Of a stretch of 64,000 bases of DNA, positions 52,793-61,713 are shown one piece after another; the stretch's first letter is position 1; each line of letters begins with the position of its first letter. The position numbers were made by a program, and so were the translations under genes. Under the pieces are notes generated by a model. That model was not told the origin of the DNA, did no database searches, and saw only the letters and a program-made list of their open reading frames with translations. The stretch covers positions 1-64,000 of the forward strand of contig CAZOOK010000021.1 in NCBI GenBank assembly GCA_964581385.1, in the 5' to 3' direction. This DNA is from CAZOOK01 sp964581385 (GTDB lineage Bacteria > Pseudomonadota > Gammaproteobacteria > Nevskiales > Nevskiaceae).

Positions 52793-53359
52793 TCAGGTTT
52801 TCGGCAGAGTCACGCCACGCTGTCCCTGATACTTGCCGCCGCGATCGCGGTAGCTCGTCTCGCACACTTCGTCGGATTCCAGAAAAAGCATCTGCGCGAT
52901 GCCTTCATTGGCATAGATTTTCGCCGGCAGCGGGGTGGTGTTGGAGAACTCCAGGGTCACGTGCCCTTCCCACTCCGGTTCCAATGGTGTGACGTTGACG
53001 ATGATGCCGCAGCGGGCATACGTGCTCTTGCCGAGACAGACCACCAGCACGCTTCTGGGAATGCGGAAATACTCGACCGTGCGCGCCAGCGCGAACGAGT
53101 TCGGCGGAATCACGCAGCAGTCGCCCTTGAAGTCGACGAAGCTCTTCGAATCGAACGCCTTTGGATCGACAATGGTGCTGTTGATGTTGGTGAATATCTT
53201 GAATTCATCCGCGCAGCGCACGTCGTAGCCATAGCTCGATACACCGTAGCTGACGATGCGCTCGCCGTTGGCCACGCGCATCTGACCGGGCTCGAAGGGC
53301 TCGATCATGTTGTACTCGCTCGCCATGCGGCGAATCCACTTGTCGGATTTAATGCTCAT
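52793..53359 (-). CDS. dcd: dCTP deaminase
   Basis: A 188-residue enzyme that deaminates dCTP to dUTP for thymidylate synthesis. Family signatures are clear: KSDKWIRRMASEYNMIEPFEP at the N-terminus, SVLVVCLGKSTYARCGIIVN, and PLEPEWEGHVTLEFSNTTP, which holds the catalytic Glu. It ends KYQGQRGVTLPKT as in proteobacterial Dcd. It is of normal length and ATG 53359 is the expected start. It is the last gene of a minus-strand run apbC, anchored protein, dcd, a neighbourhood usual in gammaproteobacteria. Confidence 0.96.
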   Translation of the reverse strand: MSIKSDKWIRRMASEYNMIEPFEPGQMRVANGERIVSYGVSSYGYDVRCADEFKIFTNINSTIVDPKAFDSKSFVDFKGDCCVIPPNSFALARTVEYFRIPRSVLVVCLGKSTYARCGIIVNVTPLEPEWEGHVTLEFSNTTPLPAKIYANEGIAQMLFLESDEVCETSYRDRGGKYQGQRGVTLPKT

Positions 53360-53397
53360 TGAGGATCACTACTTGGGCGGAACAGGTTATCCCGAGA

Positions 53398-54006
53398 TTA
53401 TCGCAGGTCCAGACGTTCGACCCATACGACTTCGCAGGCACCGGCCCCGGTGTCGTCGCGGGTCAGCGAACTACGCATGGTCCATCCCGAGCGCGCCTGC
53501 ACTTCGACCAGTTCTCCGGACAGGCTGACAATCTGCCCTACCCGCAAGCGTTCGATCGCCTTGCGCACCGATCGATCGGCGGGAATCAGATGCATATTCG
53601 CACTGTGCTGCTCAATATCTTCGCGCGGAATCGGGAATTCGCCGGTGGACCAGCGATACCAGCGATCGTCCTGCTCGATGTCGAGCTTACGCAGCACCGC
53701 CGAATCCGACATATGCCCCCAACCGAAAGCAACATCGGTCGGCACCAGCCGCGCGAGCCGGTCGATCCAGTAATCCTCGCGGGACAGCACACGGGCGGTC
53801 ATGCGGAAGTCCGCAAGTGGCTGGATATGGTAGCGGCCGTCCTCGATATCAAAGGCTGGCGTGTCCTTCAGATCAGTCTGCTCGGGATCTTCCGGGGCGA
53901 GCACACCCGGAGGTTGCGCGACGGCACGGTGCGCCCACGCGCGCCAGCCGCCGAACAGCGAAATGACGATGACCAGCCATAGCCACGCCGGCCGACGTGA
54001 CAGCAC
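53398..54006 (-). CDS. Conserved membrane-anchored protein of unknown function
   Basis: A 202-residue protein with one N-terminal membrane anchor (AWLWLVIVISLFGGWRAWA), so the body is periplasmic. The body contains DGRYHIQPLADFRMTARVLS, DVAFGWGHMSDSAVL, HSANMHLIPADRSV and SSLTRDDTGAGACEVVWVE. It resembles a family often annotated only as conserved hypothetical, in which the GWGxMSD and HSANMHLIPA segments are the fixed points. GTG 54006 is the start; the gene follows apbC by 9 bases and precedes dcd, so it is probably cotranscribed with them. Function unknown. Confidence 0.82.
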   Translation of the reverse strand: MLSRRPAWLWLVIVISLFGGWRAWAHRAVAQPPGVLAPEDPEQTDLKDTPAFDIEDGRYHIQPLADFRMTARVLSREDYWIDRLARLVPTDVAFGWGHMSDSAVLRKLDIEQDDRWYRWSTGEFPIPREDIEQHSANMHLIPADRSVRKAIERLRVGQIVSLSGELVEVQARSGWTMRSSLTRDDTGAGACEVVWVERLDLR

Positions 54007-54015
54007 GGTCAGCGG

Positions 54016-55104
54016 TCAATCGTCGGCAATGGAAATCGCCGGGAACGCCACTTCGGCGGCCGGTCCGTAAGCCAGCCGCGCCACCGCCAGCCGCGCAATG
54101 TCGCGATAGCGGCGTGCGAGCGACGACTCGGCATCCGCCGCGACCGTAGGGCAGCCGCTGTCCGCCTGTTCACGAATACTGATGTCGAGCGGCAGGCTGC
54201 CCAGCAGTTCCGCGCCGGCTTCGCGCGCGAGCCGCTCGCCGCCGCCATGGCCGAAGATGGACTCCTCGTGCCCGCAGCTTGAGCAGACGTGCGTACTCAT
54301 GTTCTCGACGATGCCGAGAATCGGAATGCCGACCTTGCGGAACATTTCCAATCCCTTACGGGCATCCAGCAGCGCGATGTCCTGCGGCGTGGTAACGACG
54401 ATGCTGCCGGCGACCGGAATGCGCTGCGACAGCGTGAGCTGGATATCGCCGGTGCCCGGCGGCAGATCGACGACGAGATAATCGAGATCATCCCACTGCG
54501 TTTCACTGAGCAATTGCCAGAGCGCCTGTGTCGCCATCGGCCCGCGCCACACCGCAGGCTGCGTCTCGACATCCATCAGGAAACCCAGCGACATCGCCTG
54601 CAAACCCAGTGCCCGGATCGGGTTCATTTGCTTGCCGTCCGGCGAAGTCGGCCGCTCGCGCGTGCCGAGCATCAATGGCTGGCTGGGTCCATAAATATCG
54701 GCATCGAGAATGCCGACGCGCGCACCTTCGGCGAGCAAACCAAGCGCAAGGTTGACCGCAACCGTGGACTTGCCGACGCCACCCTTGCCCGATCCGACCG
54801 CGATGATGTTTTTCACGCCCGATACCCGCTGCAAATTGTTCTGCACAGCATTGGGCTGCACCGCCCAGCCGATCAGTACTTCAGGTACGACGCCGCAGGC
54901 CTCGCTCACCGCGCCGACGACGGCGGACGTAAGTTCCGCGCGATATCCGGCTGCCGGAAACTCCAATCGAATTTCGATCCGCGGGCGGCTGCCATGAACA
55001 TCGATATTCTTGATCGCGCCGGCCGCCACGAGACTGCGACCGATGTAGGGGTCGACACGGCGATCCAGCGCGGCACGGATCGATTCTGCATTGAATGAAG
55101 TCAC
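54016..55104 (-). CDS. apbC: Iron-sulfur cluster carrier ATPase ApbC (Mrp/NBP35 family)
   Basis: A 362-residue P-loop ATPase that delivers [4Fe-4S] clusters to apoproteins. It has an N-terminal MIP18/DUF59 domain (VDPYIGRSLVAAGAIKNID), the deviant Walker A GSGKGGVGKSTVAVNLALGL at about residue 103, DLPPGTGDIQLTLSQ, and the cluster-binding CXXC in STHVCSSCGHEE near residue 283. Start is GTG 55104 (MTSFNAES). It is divergent from nothing close: a 100-base gap separates it from the diheme cytochrome gene on the same strand. It lies close to metG, a pairing usual in gammaproteobacteria. With three Fe-S proteins in this window it has obvious potential clients. Confidence 0.95.
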   Translation of the reverse strand: MTSFNAESIRAALDRRVDPYIGRSLVAAGAIKNIDVHGSRPRIEIRLEFPAAGYRAELTSAVVGAVSEACGVVPEVLIGWAVQPNAVQNNLQRVSGVKNIIAVGSGKGGVGKSTVAVNLALGLLAEGARVGILDADIYGPSQPLMLGTRERPTSPDGKQMNPIRALGLQAMSLGFLMDVETQPAVWRGPMATQALWQLLSETQWDDLDYLVVDLPPGTGDIQLTLSQRIPVAGSIVVTTPQDIALLDARKGLEMFRKVGIPILGIVENMSTHVCSSCGHEESIFGHGGGERLAREAGAELLGSLPLDISIREQADSGCPTVAADAESSLARRYRDIARLAVARLAYGPAAEVAFPAISIADD

Positions 55105-55204
55105 TTCAAGAATCCTTGGATAGTGCGGTCACGGACCGAACCGCGAACATTAAATCCCGTCTTCCACCAGCGGGCAGGGGAACTATGCCGCACGCGCCGC
55201 GAAA

Positions 55205-56089
55205 TCACATCGCCGATGACACCGGCGGCAAAATCCGCAGATATAGCCACAGCGCGCGCAGCTCAACATCGTTCATCCGGCCAAGCGACCGCCACGGCAT
55301 CGCCTCCGCATTGAGCACGCGTCCGTCCGGTGTTTTACCGGAGCGCATTGTGGCGATGAACTGTTCCTGCGACCAGTCTTTGACTCGCCCGGCCGGCGTC
55401 AGGTTCGCGGCGGGCGGCCAGTTCGGCGGCCGCGAGGCGACGCGTCCGCCCGCAAAATTTGGGTGGTGACACGAGACGCAGGCTGCCGCGACGTATTGAC
55501 CATACTCGGCGGTTTCCGCAACCGGCAGGTCCAGATGCGGAAGATCCTGCCGGATGCGGCTTGCCGCCAACATAGGATTATCGCCGCGCAATACGCCGAC
55601 CGCGCGGATCGGAAATGCGAGCGAGGTCGCCGGCAAGTCGCGATCGATCGGCCGCAGCGCGCGCAGGTAAGCGATGATCGCCGCCAGATCGTGATCACTG
55701 AACGTGGCGTAATCCCCGGAGGGCATCAACACCAGCGCACGTCCATCACGGCCGACACCGTGGCGGATCGCGCGTTCATAGTCGGCTGGTTTGTAACCGC
55801 CGATGCCGCCTTTGCCGGCAGTCAGGTTCGTTGCAATGATGCGGCCGACGAAGCGATCGTCGGCAACGATCCTGCCGCCAAGATCGCTTTCGTGACAATT
55901 ATCGCAGCCGCGCGACACGATCAGGTGCTCACCCCAGGCGCGCAAAGCCGGATCATCGTGAACCTGGACCGGCGCGCTGCGCACCACGTACACGCGATTG
56001 ATCTGGCGCAGCGCCAGATACGAAATCACACCGGCCGCGACGACAAGCACCACGACCAGCCCCAGAGCCAACCTGACGAATGTCCGCAT
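55205..56089 (-). CDS. Membrane-anchored diheme cytochrome c
   Basis: A 294-residue cytochrome with an uncleaved-looking N-terminal anchor (LALGLVVVLVVAAGVISYLAL) and two heme c sites: CDNCH at about residue 62 and CVSCH at about 205. Each is followed by a Met-containing stretch that could supply the distal ligand (ALVLMPSGDYATFSD and NAEAMPWRSLG). The layout resembles the cytochrome subunits of membrane dehydrogenases (gluconate, alcohol or nicotinate type) or stand-alone electron carriers. ATG 56089 has GGGAGG 6 bases upstream; the frame's upstream part to 56224 would cover the metG promoter region. No dehydrogenase partner is adjacent. It is divergent from metG. Confidence 0.88.
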   Translation of the reverse strand: MRTFVRLALGLVVVLVVAAGVISYLALRQINRVYVVRSAPVQVHDDPALRAWGEHLIVSRGCDNCHESDLGGRIVADDRFVGRIIATNLTAGKGGIGGYKPADYERAIRHGVGRDGRALVLMPSGDYATFSDHDLAAIIAYLRALRPIDRDLPATSLAFPIRAVGVLRGDNPMLAASRIRQDLPHLDLPVAETAEYGQYVAAACVSCHHPNFAGGRVASRPPNWPPAANLTPAGRVKDWSQEQFIATMRSGKTPDGRVLNAEAMPWRSLGRMNDVELRALWLYLRILPPVSSAM

Positions 56090-56235
56090 GGTCGCCTCCC
56101 CTGCAAACATCAATAGTGCGTGGCCTGAACCTGCGCCGCAAGGCCGGGCGGCACACGCCGCCGGAGCGTGGGCGCCGCGAAGGGCTGTGAGATAATCCGC
56201 AGTCCCGCAACACGGCAATCCCAAGCGTATTCCGC

Positions 56236-58299
56236 ATGCCCCGCAAAATTCTAGTCACCAACGCCCTGCCCTACGCCAATGGCCCGATCCACCTCGGCCA
56301 TCTGGTCGGCTATATCCAGGCCGACATCTGGGTGCGTTTCCAGCGCATGTGCGGCGACGACGTCACTTACGTCTGCGCCGACGACGCGCACGGTACGCCG
56401 ATTATGCTCGCGGCGGAAAAAGCGGGCGTGTCGCCGGAAGATTTCATCGCCAAGATCAAGCAAGAGCACGAGCGCGATTTCAAAGGCTTCCTGGTCGACT
56501 TCGACCACTACCACTCGACGCACTCGCCGGAAAATCGCGAACTATCGGAGCGCATCTATCGCGCGCTCCAGAAGAACAACTACATCCTCAAGCGTGATAT
56601 CGAGCAAGCTTTCGATCCCGCCAAGAACATGTTCCTGCCGGACCGCTACATCAAGGGCGAATGCCCGAAGTGCGGCACCAAGGATCAGTATGGCGACAAC
56701 TGCGAGAACTGCGGCGCAACGTATTCGCCGCGCGATCTGAAGAACCCGTTCTCGGTGCTATCCGGCGCCGCGCCGGTGTGGAAGCCATCGGAGCATTACT
56801 TCTTCGCCGCATCCAAGCTGCAACCTGAAATCAAACGCTGGCTTGAGGGCGCGCAATTGCACGACGGCGTCAAAGCCAAACTGCGCGAGTGGCTTGGCGA
56901 AGGCAGCGAAGGTCTCAAAGACTGGGACATCTCGCGCGACGCGCCCTACTTTGGATTCGAAATTCCGGACGCGCCGGGCAAATACTTCTACGTCTGGCTC
57001 GACGCGCCCATTGGCTACTTCGCGAGCCTGCTCGCCTATCTCGGCGGAGACAGGAGCAAGCTCGAAGAATTCATCGGCGCCGAATCGGCAGCCGAGATGT
57101 GGCATTTCATCGGCAAAGACATCATTAACTTCCACGGCCTGTTCTGGCCGGCGATGCTGTACGGCTCCGGCCTGCGTCAGCCGACGGGGATTTCCGTCAA
57201 TGGGTATCTGACCGTCGATGGCGCGAAGATGAGCAAGTCGCGCGGGACGTTTATCAAAGCGCGGACGTATCTCGACACGGGGCTGAATCCGGAATATCTG
57301 CGCTACTACTTCGCCACCAAACTTGGTCCGGGTGTCGATGATCTCGATTTAAACCTTGAAGACTTTGTAGCGCGGATCGATAGCGATCTAGTAGGCAAGT
57401 ACGTCAACATTGCGAGCCGGGTTGCCGGATTCATCAACAAATACTCTGAGGGACGGTTAGCGGCTCAACTCGCCACGAACCATGACTTTGAATACGCAAA
57501 GGTTCAAGAGAAAGCCGAAGAAATTAGAGGTTGCTACGAGCGTAGGGATTACGGTAATGCGGCGCGAATCATCATGAATTTGGCCGATTTCGCGAACCAA
57601 CTGATCCAAAAAGCCGCGCCGTGGAACCAGATCACCCCGAACGATAGTGCTGCCCAGACTTGGCTAAGTGAGTTCAGCACAACCCATCTCAATATCTTCC
57701 GTCTCCTTACGCTATATCTGAAGCCAATACTCCCAAATTTAGCTAAACGAGCTGAGAGCTTTCTTAATATCCCAAGCCTGACTTGGGACGACGCCAAGAA
57801 GCCGTTACTTAATCACCAAATCAATCCATACCGGCCCTTGGTGACACGTGTTGATTCTGCTCAAATCAAAGCCATGGTCGAAGCCTCCAAAGAAGACCTC
57901 GCACCAACGACGAAGAACAGCGCAGCAATCGCTGCACCCGAGTCCCGAGTCCCGAGTCCCGAGTCCCGGCCCGCCATTTCAATCGACGACTTCACCAAGG
58001 TCGACCTCCGCATCGCCCGCATCGAAAACGCCGAGCCCGTCGAAGGCGCCGACAAGCTGCTGAAACTGACGCTCGACGTCGGCGAACTCGGCAAACGCCA
58101 GGTCTTCGCCGGCATCAAATCGCAATACGCGCCCGAGGCGCTGATCGGCCGGCTGACGGTGGTCGTGGCCAATCTCGCGCCGCGCAAGATGCGCTTCGGC
58201 ATGAGCGAAGGCATGGTGCTGGCGGCCAGTTTCGGTGACGGCAAGCCGTTTCTGCTGTCGCCGGATTCCGGCGCCGAACCGGGCATGAGGGTGAAGTGA
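56236..58299 (+). CDS. metG: Methionyl-tRNA synthetase
   Basis: A 687-residue class I synthetase charging tRNA-Met. It shows the HIGH-type motif YANGPIHLGHLVGY, the zinc knuckle CPKCGTKDQYGDNCENCG at about residue 143, KMSKS in GAKMSKSRGTF at about 332, and the C-terminal Trbp111-type tRNA-binding domain from about 580 (DDFTKVDLRIARIENAEPVEGA). The catalytic part and C-terminal domain have the usual GC-rich codons, but about 57340-57900 (anticodon-binding domain and linker) is much more AT-rich, with codons such as TTA, AAT and ATA that are rare around it. The linker holds a CCCGAGT tandem repeat. The reading frame is intact throughout. Confidence 0.96.
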   Translation: MPRKILVTNALPYANGPIHLGHLVGYIQADIWVRFQRMCGDDVTYVCADDAHGTPIMLAAEKAGVSPEDFIAKIKQEHERDFKGFLVDFDHYHSTHSPENRELSERIYRALQKNNYILKRDIEQAFDPAKNMFLPDRYIKGECPKCGTKDQYGDNCENCGATYSPRDLKNPFSVLSGAAPVWKPSEHYFFAASKLQPEIKRWLEGAQLHDGVKAKLREWLGEGSEGLKDWDISRDAPYFGFEIPDAPGKYFYVWLDAPIGYFASLLAYLGGDRSKLEEFIGAESAAEMWHFIGKDIINFHGLFWPAMLYGSGLRQPTGISVNGYLTVDGAKMSKSRGTFIKARTYLDTGLNPEYLRYYFATKLGPGVDDLDLNLEDFVARIDSDLVGKYVNIASRVAGFINKYSEGRLAAQLATNHDFEYAKVQEKAEEIRGCYERRDYGNAARIIMNLADFANQLIQKAAPWNQITPNDSAAQTWLSEFSTTHLNIFRLLTLYLKPILPNLAKRAESFLNIPSLTWDDAKKPLLNHQINPYRPLVTRVDSAQIKAMVEASKEDLAPTTKNSAAIAAPESRVPSPESRPAISIDDFTKVDLRIARIENAEPVEGADKLLKLTLDVGELGKRQVFAGIKSQYAPEALIGRLTVVVANLAPRKMRFGMSEGMVLAASFGDGKPFLLSPDSGAEPGMRVK
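57937..57964 (+). repeat. CCCGAGT heptamer tandem repeat inside the metG linker
   Basis: Four exact copies of CCCGAGT followed by CCCGG, coding for PESRVPSPESRP between the anticodon-binding and tRNA-binding domains. Heptamers do not keep frame per unit, but three units make 21 bases. The same repeat type occurs between genes in Xanthomonadales-like genomes. Confidence 0.85.
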
Positions 58300-59258
58300 G
58301 CCGGCAGGCAGCGCTCGATCCCGGCGGCGAGCCATGCACGACGGCGGTCGTCGACGCCGGAACTGTGCCGGAACTGCCACACGCGGCGGCGCCGTCGCGC
58401 GGTCTGCTGGTGCTGGCGCTGCTGACGGTCTACGTCATCTGGGGCTCGACATACCTGGCGATACGCTTCGCCTTGCGCGGTTATGCGCCGATGTTTTTTC
58501 CAGGCCTGCGCTTCATCTGCGCCGGCACTGCTCTGCTCGCGATCATGCGATTGCGCGGCACCCCGCTGCCAACGGCGCGGCAATGGGCCAATGCGGCGCT
58601 GATCGGCTTTCTGCTGTTGTGCGTCGGTAACGGCGGTGTGGTGCTCGCGGAGCGCTCCGTCAGTTCCGGGCTCGCCGCGACGGCGGTGGCGACAGTCTCT
58701 TTGTGGGCAGCCATCTTCGGCTCGTTCAGTGGCCTCAAACCGACGATGCCTCAATGGCTGGGACTCGCGATCGGATTCGCCGGCGTCGTGGTGCTTAATT
58801 TCAGCGCTGATCTATCTGGCAGTCCAGCGGCGGCGGTACTGCTCGGCATGGCGGCGATGAGCTGGGCCTTCGGCTCGGTGTTGAGCAAGCGCATCGATCT
58901 GCCGGTGGGACTCATGAATCCAGCGGCGCAGATGATTGCTGCCGGCGTATTGTTTTTGATCGTCAGCCGGATTAGTGGAGAAAGCTGGGTGTTGGCGCCG
59001 TCGACGCAGGCGTTGGGCGCGCTACTTTACCTGGCGATTTTCGGCAGCCTTATCGCTTACAGCGCTTACATTTTCCTCGTGCACAACACCACACCGGCAC
59101 TGGCGACAAGCTACGCTTATGTGAATCCAGTCGTCGCCGTGCTGCTGGGGCTGTCGTTCGGCGGCGAGACGATCACCACCGGCAGCGTCATCGCGATGGT
59201 GCTGGTGCTCGGTGGCGTGGCGTTGATCGTCGCGTTCAATCCACGTGACGGGCATTGA
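58296..59258 (+). CDS. EamA/DMT-family transporter (YedA-like exporter)
   Basis: A 320-residue inner-membrane protein with ten predicted helices in two EamA repeats. Family segments are VYVIWGSTYLAIRFALRG in helix 1, FFPGLRFICAGTALL, a helix 5-6 junction near the middle, and TPALATSYAYVNPVVAVLLG in helix 9. It resembles YedA-type drug/metabolite exporters. GTG 58296 overlaps the metG stop (GTGA), so it is probably translated by coupling with metG; the first 35 residues are hydrophilic and could be shortened by a later start, though no internal ATG has a better ribosome site. Substrate unknown. Confidence 0.88.
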   Translation: MSRQAALDPGGEPCTTAVVDAGTVPELPHAAAPSRGLLVLALLTVYVIWGSTYLAIRFALRGYAPMFFPGLRFICAGTALLAIMRLRGTPLPTARQWANAALIGFLLLCVGNGGVVLAERSVSSGLAATAVATVSLWAAIFGSFSGLKPTMPQWLGLAIGFAGVVVLNFSADLSGSPAAAVLLGMAAMSWAFGSVLSKRIDLPVGLMNPAAQMIAAGVLFLIVSRISGESWVLAPSTQALGALLYLAIFGSLIAYSAYIFLVHNTTPALATSYAYVNPVVAVLLGLSFGGETITTGSVIAMVLVLGGVALIVAFNPRDGH

Positions 59259-59267
59259 GGCTACACC

Positions 59268-59891
59268 GTGGATACACTCGCCGACCGCATCGACGCATTG
59301 CTACCGCAGACGCAGTGCACACGCTGCGGCTACCCCGACTGCCGGCGCTACGCCGAGGCACTGGCCGCCGGATCTACGGATATCGATCGCTGTCCGCCGG
59401 GCGGCGACGACACCGCGCTCGCGCTCGCACGCCTGCTCGGTCGCGATGCGAAGCCGGTCGATCCAGCACTCGGCCTCATGCCCGCGACACCGGCCGTGGC
59501 GTTCATTGACGAAGCGGATTGCATCGGCTGCTTCAAATGCGTACCCGTTTGCCCGGTCGACGCCATCGTCGGCAGCCTCAAGCGTATGCACACCGTCATA
59601 TCCAGCGAATGCAACGGCTGCGAATTGTGCCTGCCGGTGTGTCCGGTCGATTGCATCACCATGGTGCCGCGTGCTGCGTCGGAACCGGCGCCGGCTGCGC
59701 TCGCGAATCGCTGGCGTGTACGTTATGGCAAGCACGCGGCACGGCTCGCGCGCACTCGCGCAGCGCGCGACCAAGCACGGCGCCAGCGTCGCGAAAGCGC
59801 GCTGAAAACGAAAGCGCAATCGATCGATATCGCTGCCGCCATCGCGCGAGCACGAGCGCGCCGCCGCAAGATCGGAGAAGACGGACAATGA
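59268..59891 (+). CDS. rsxB: RnfB/RsxB-type ferredoxin (soluble, without membrane anchor)
   Basis: A 207-residue iron-sulfur protein. An N-terminal Fes-type cluster motif (CTRCGYPDCRRYAEALA ... DRCPPGG, about residues 17-45) is followed by two 4Fe-4S motifs, CIGCFKCVPVCPVDAIVG and CNGCELCLPVCPVDCITM, at about 84-130. The C-terminal 70 residues are basic and helical. Full-length RnfB starts with a hydrophobic anchor; this one does not, and rnfA, C, D, G and E are missing nearby. GTG 59268 has GAGG 8 bases upstream. It overlaps nth by ATGA, the order also seen in Xanthomonads. The likely role is as a soluble electron carrier, possibly supplying Fe-S enzymes; a full Rnf complex is not supported by this window. 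Confidence 0.9.
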   Translation: MDTLADRIDALLPQTQCTRCGYPDCRRYAEALAAGSTDIDRCPPGGDDTALALARLLGRDAKPVDPALGLMPATPAVAFIDEADCIGCFKCVPVCPVDAIVGSLKRMHTVISSECNGCELCLPVCPVDCITMVPRAASEPAPAALANRWRVRYGKHAARLARTRAARDQARRQRRESALKTKAQSIDIAAAIARARARRRKIGEDGQ

Positions 59892-60613
59892 AACCCGCCG
59901 AAATCACTGAGCTGTATCGCCGCCTCGCCGCACGCAACCCCGAGCCACGTAGCGAACTGCAATACGGCACTCCGTTCGAGCTGCTGGTCGCAGTCGTGCT
60001 GTCGGCACAGGCGACAGATGTGAGCGTCAACAAAGCAACCGCGAAGTTGTATCCGGTTGCCAATACGCCGGGGAAAATCCTCGCGCTCGGTGAGGAAAAG
60101 CTGCGCGAATACATCCGTACCATCGGTTTGTATCAGACCAAGGCGAAAAACGTCATCGCGCTGTGCCGGCAGTTGCTGGAGCGGCACGGCGGCAAGGTGC
60201 CGAGTGATCTCGAAGCCCTGCACGCGCTGCCCGGCGTCGGGCGCAAGACAGCGAACGTCGTACTCAATGTCGCGTTCGGGCATCCGACCATCGCCGTCGA
60301 TACCCACATCTTCCGCGTCGCCCATCGCACCGGACTGGCCGTTGGCAAGACGCCCGATGCGGTTTCAGCCAAGCTCGAGAAGATCACGCCGCTGGAATTT
60401 CGCCTGCACGCGCACCACTGGCTGATTTTGCATGGACGCTATATATGCAAAGCGCGCAAACCCGAATGCTGGCGCTGCGAGATCGCAGATTTATGCAAAT
60501 TCAAACCGAAAACGCCGGATCCGGCACTGGTAATCCTCGGACCGCCGCGCGCGGCGACGAAATCCGATACCCGGCGGACGGCAGCGGACAAACGGCGGCG
60601 CCTACGCGCATAA
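59888..60613 (+). CDS. nth: Endonuclease III
   Basis: A 241-residue DNA glycosylase/AP lyase removing oxidised pyrimidines. Visible are the helix-hairpin-helix LHALPGVGRKTANVVLNVAFG with the catalytic Lys, the catalytic Asp in TIAVDTHIFRVAHRTGL (about residue 139), and the 4Fe-4S ligands C-x6-C-x2-C-x5-C in CKARKPECWRCEIADLC. ATG 59888 overlaps the rsxB stop and fits the family start (MKPAEITELYRRL). It runs about 30 residues longer than E. coli Nth, with a basic Lys/Arg-rich tail. Being next to a ferredoxin fits its Fe-S cluster, but any link is inferred. Confidence 0.96.
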   Translation: MKPAEITELYRRLAARNPEPRSELQYGTPFELLVAVVLSAQATDVSVNKATAKLYPVANTPGKILALGEEKLREYIRTIGLYQTKAKNVIALCRQLLERHGGKVPSDLEALHALPGVGRKTANVVLNVAFGHPTIAVDTHIFRVAHRTGLAVGKTPDAVSAKLEKITPLEFRLHAHHWLILHGRYICKARKPECWRCEIADLCKFKPKTPDPALVILGPPRAATKSDTRRTAADKRRRLRA

Positions 60614-60696
60614 GCGGCACACACGAATCCGCAACCACGACCCGTACGCGGCCGCCTTGCCGGCCCACACCACCCGCGCGCACAATTTCCGGGCAT

Positions 60697-61713
60697 ATGG
60701 ACGACTTTGCTTTACCCGAACTGCTGTCGCCGCGTCCCGCCTGGCTGAGTCTGCTCAACGACAGCATTCAGACGCCGGCCGAACTGCTCCGCCTGCTTGA
60801 TCTCGATCCGTCGTTGCCGGCACTCGACTATCAGCGACTCGCCCATTTTCCATTACGCGTACCACGCGGCTTCGCGCAGCTGATGCGCAAAGGCGATCCG
60901 CTGGATCCCTTGTTTCTCCAAGTGTGGCCGGCGGCCAAGGAATCGCTGGAACTGCCCGGATTCGTCGCTGATCCGGTCGGGGATCTGCAGAAGCTGAGAG
61001 CAGGCGGGGTCATCCACAAATATCGCGGGCGGGTGCTGCTGATCGCGACTGGCGCCTGCGCGGTACATTGCCGCTACTGCTTCCGGCGCGATTTTCCCTA
61101 CGGCGATGCGCTGGCTTCACGCGGCCAATGGCGCGAAGCACTGGAAACGATCGCGGCGGATACCAGCATCGAGGAAGTGATCCTGTCAGGCGGCGACCCG
61201 CTGTCGCTGAGCGATGACAAACTGGCGGCATTTGTCAGCAGACTCGAGACCATTCCGCATGTTCGCCGCCTGCGGATTCACACACGGCTGCCGGTCGTTC
61301 TACCGGAACGTGTGGATGACCGGCTGCTTTCGTGGCTGGGAAACACGCGGCTGCAACGCGTTGTCGTACTACACATGAATCATCCCGCCGAACTTGGCAC
61401 CGCACTTGCAGGGGCGCTCGCTCGCCTACGGACGACCGGCGCCACGCTGCTCAACCAGTCGGTCCTCCTAAAGAATATAAACGACTCAGCCGAAATACTT
61501 GCACTGTTGTCAGAAAAGCTATTTACTGCTGGGGTCCTGCCCTACTACATACACCTATTAGATCGGATCCAGGGTGCGGGTCATTTTGAAGTGGACGAAT
61601 GGGCAAGCCAAGTGATCATGCGCGAACTGAACTCCCGGGTGCCAGGCTACCTGGTGCCACGCTTGGTGCGCGAAGTAGCGGGAACGCCGGCCAAACTGCC
61701 AGTGCCATGGTAG
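60697..61713 (+). CDS. epmB: EF-P beta-lysylation radical SAM protein EpmB
   Basis: A 338-residue radical SAM enzyme of the lysine 2,3-aminomutase family, converting (S)-alpha-lysine to (R)-beta-lysine for attachment to elongation factor P by EpmA. The cluster motif CX3CX2C is in CAVHCRYCFRRDFPYG at about residue 122. Other family segments are ILSGGDPLSLSDDKLAAF, RLRIHTRLPVVLPERV and LPYYIHLLDRIQGAGHFEV. The PLP-binding lysine region appears reduced as in EpmB. ATG 60697 (MDDFALPELLSPRPAW) is chosen over the frame start at 60445, which overlaps nth. EpmA and efp are not in the window. Confidence 0.94.
   Translation: MDDFALPELLSPRPAWLSLLNDSIQTPAELLRLLDLDPSLPALDYQRLAHFPLRVPRGFAQLMRKGDPLDPLFLQVWPAAKESLELPGFVADPVGDLQKLRAGGVIHKYRGRVLLIATGACAVHCRYCFRRDFPYGDALASRGQWREALETIAADTSIEEVILSGGDPLSLSDDKLAAFVSRLETIPHVRRLRIHTRLPVVLPERVDDRLLSWLGNTRLQRVVVLHMNHPAELGTALAGALARLRTTGATLLNQSVLLKNINDSAEILALLSEKLFTAGVLPYYIHLLDRIQGAGHFEVDEWASQVIMRELNSRVPGYLVPRLVREVAGTPAKLPVPW

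Noticed and set aside
57937..57964. Tandem repeat as a CRISPR fragment
   Set aside because: Units are 7 bases with no spacers; it is a simple tandem repeat inside an open reading frame.
59268..59891. Start of a complete Rnf/Rsx complex operon
   Set aside because: Only the B-type ferredoxin is present and it lacks the membrane anchor; the next gene is nth.
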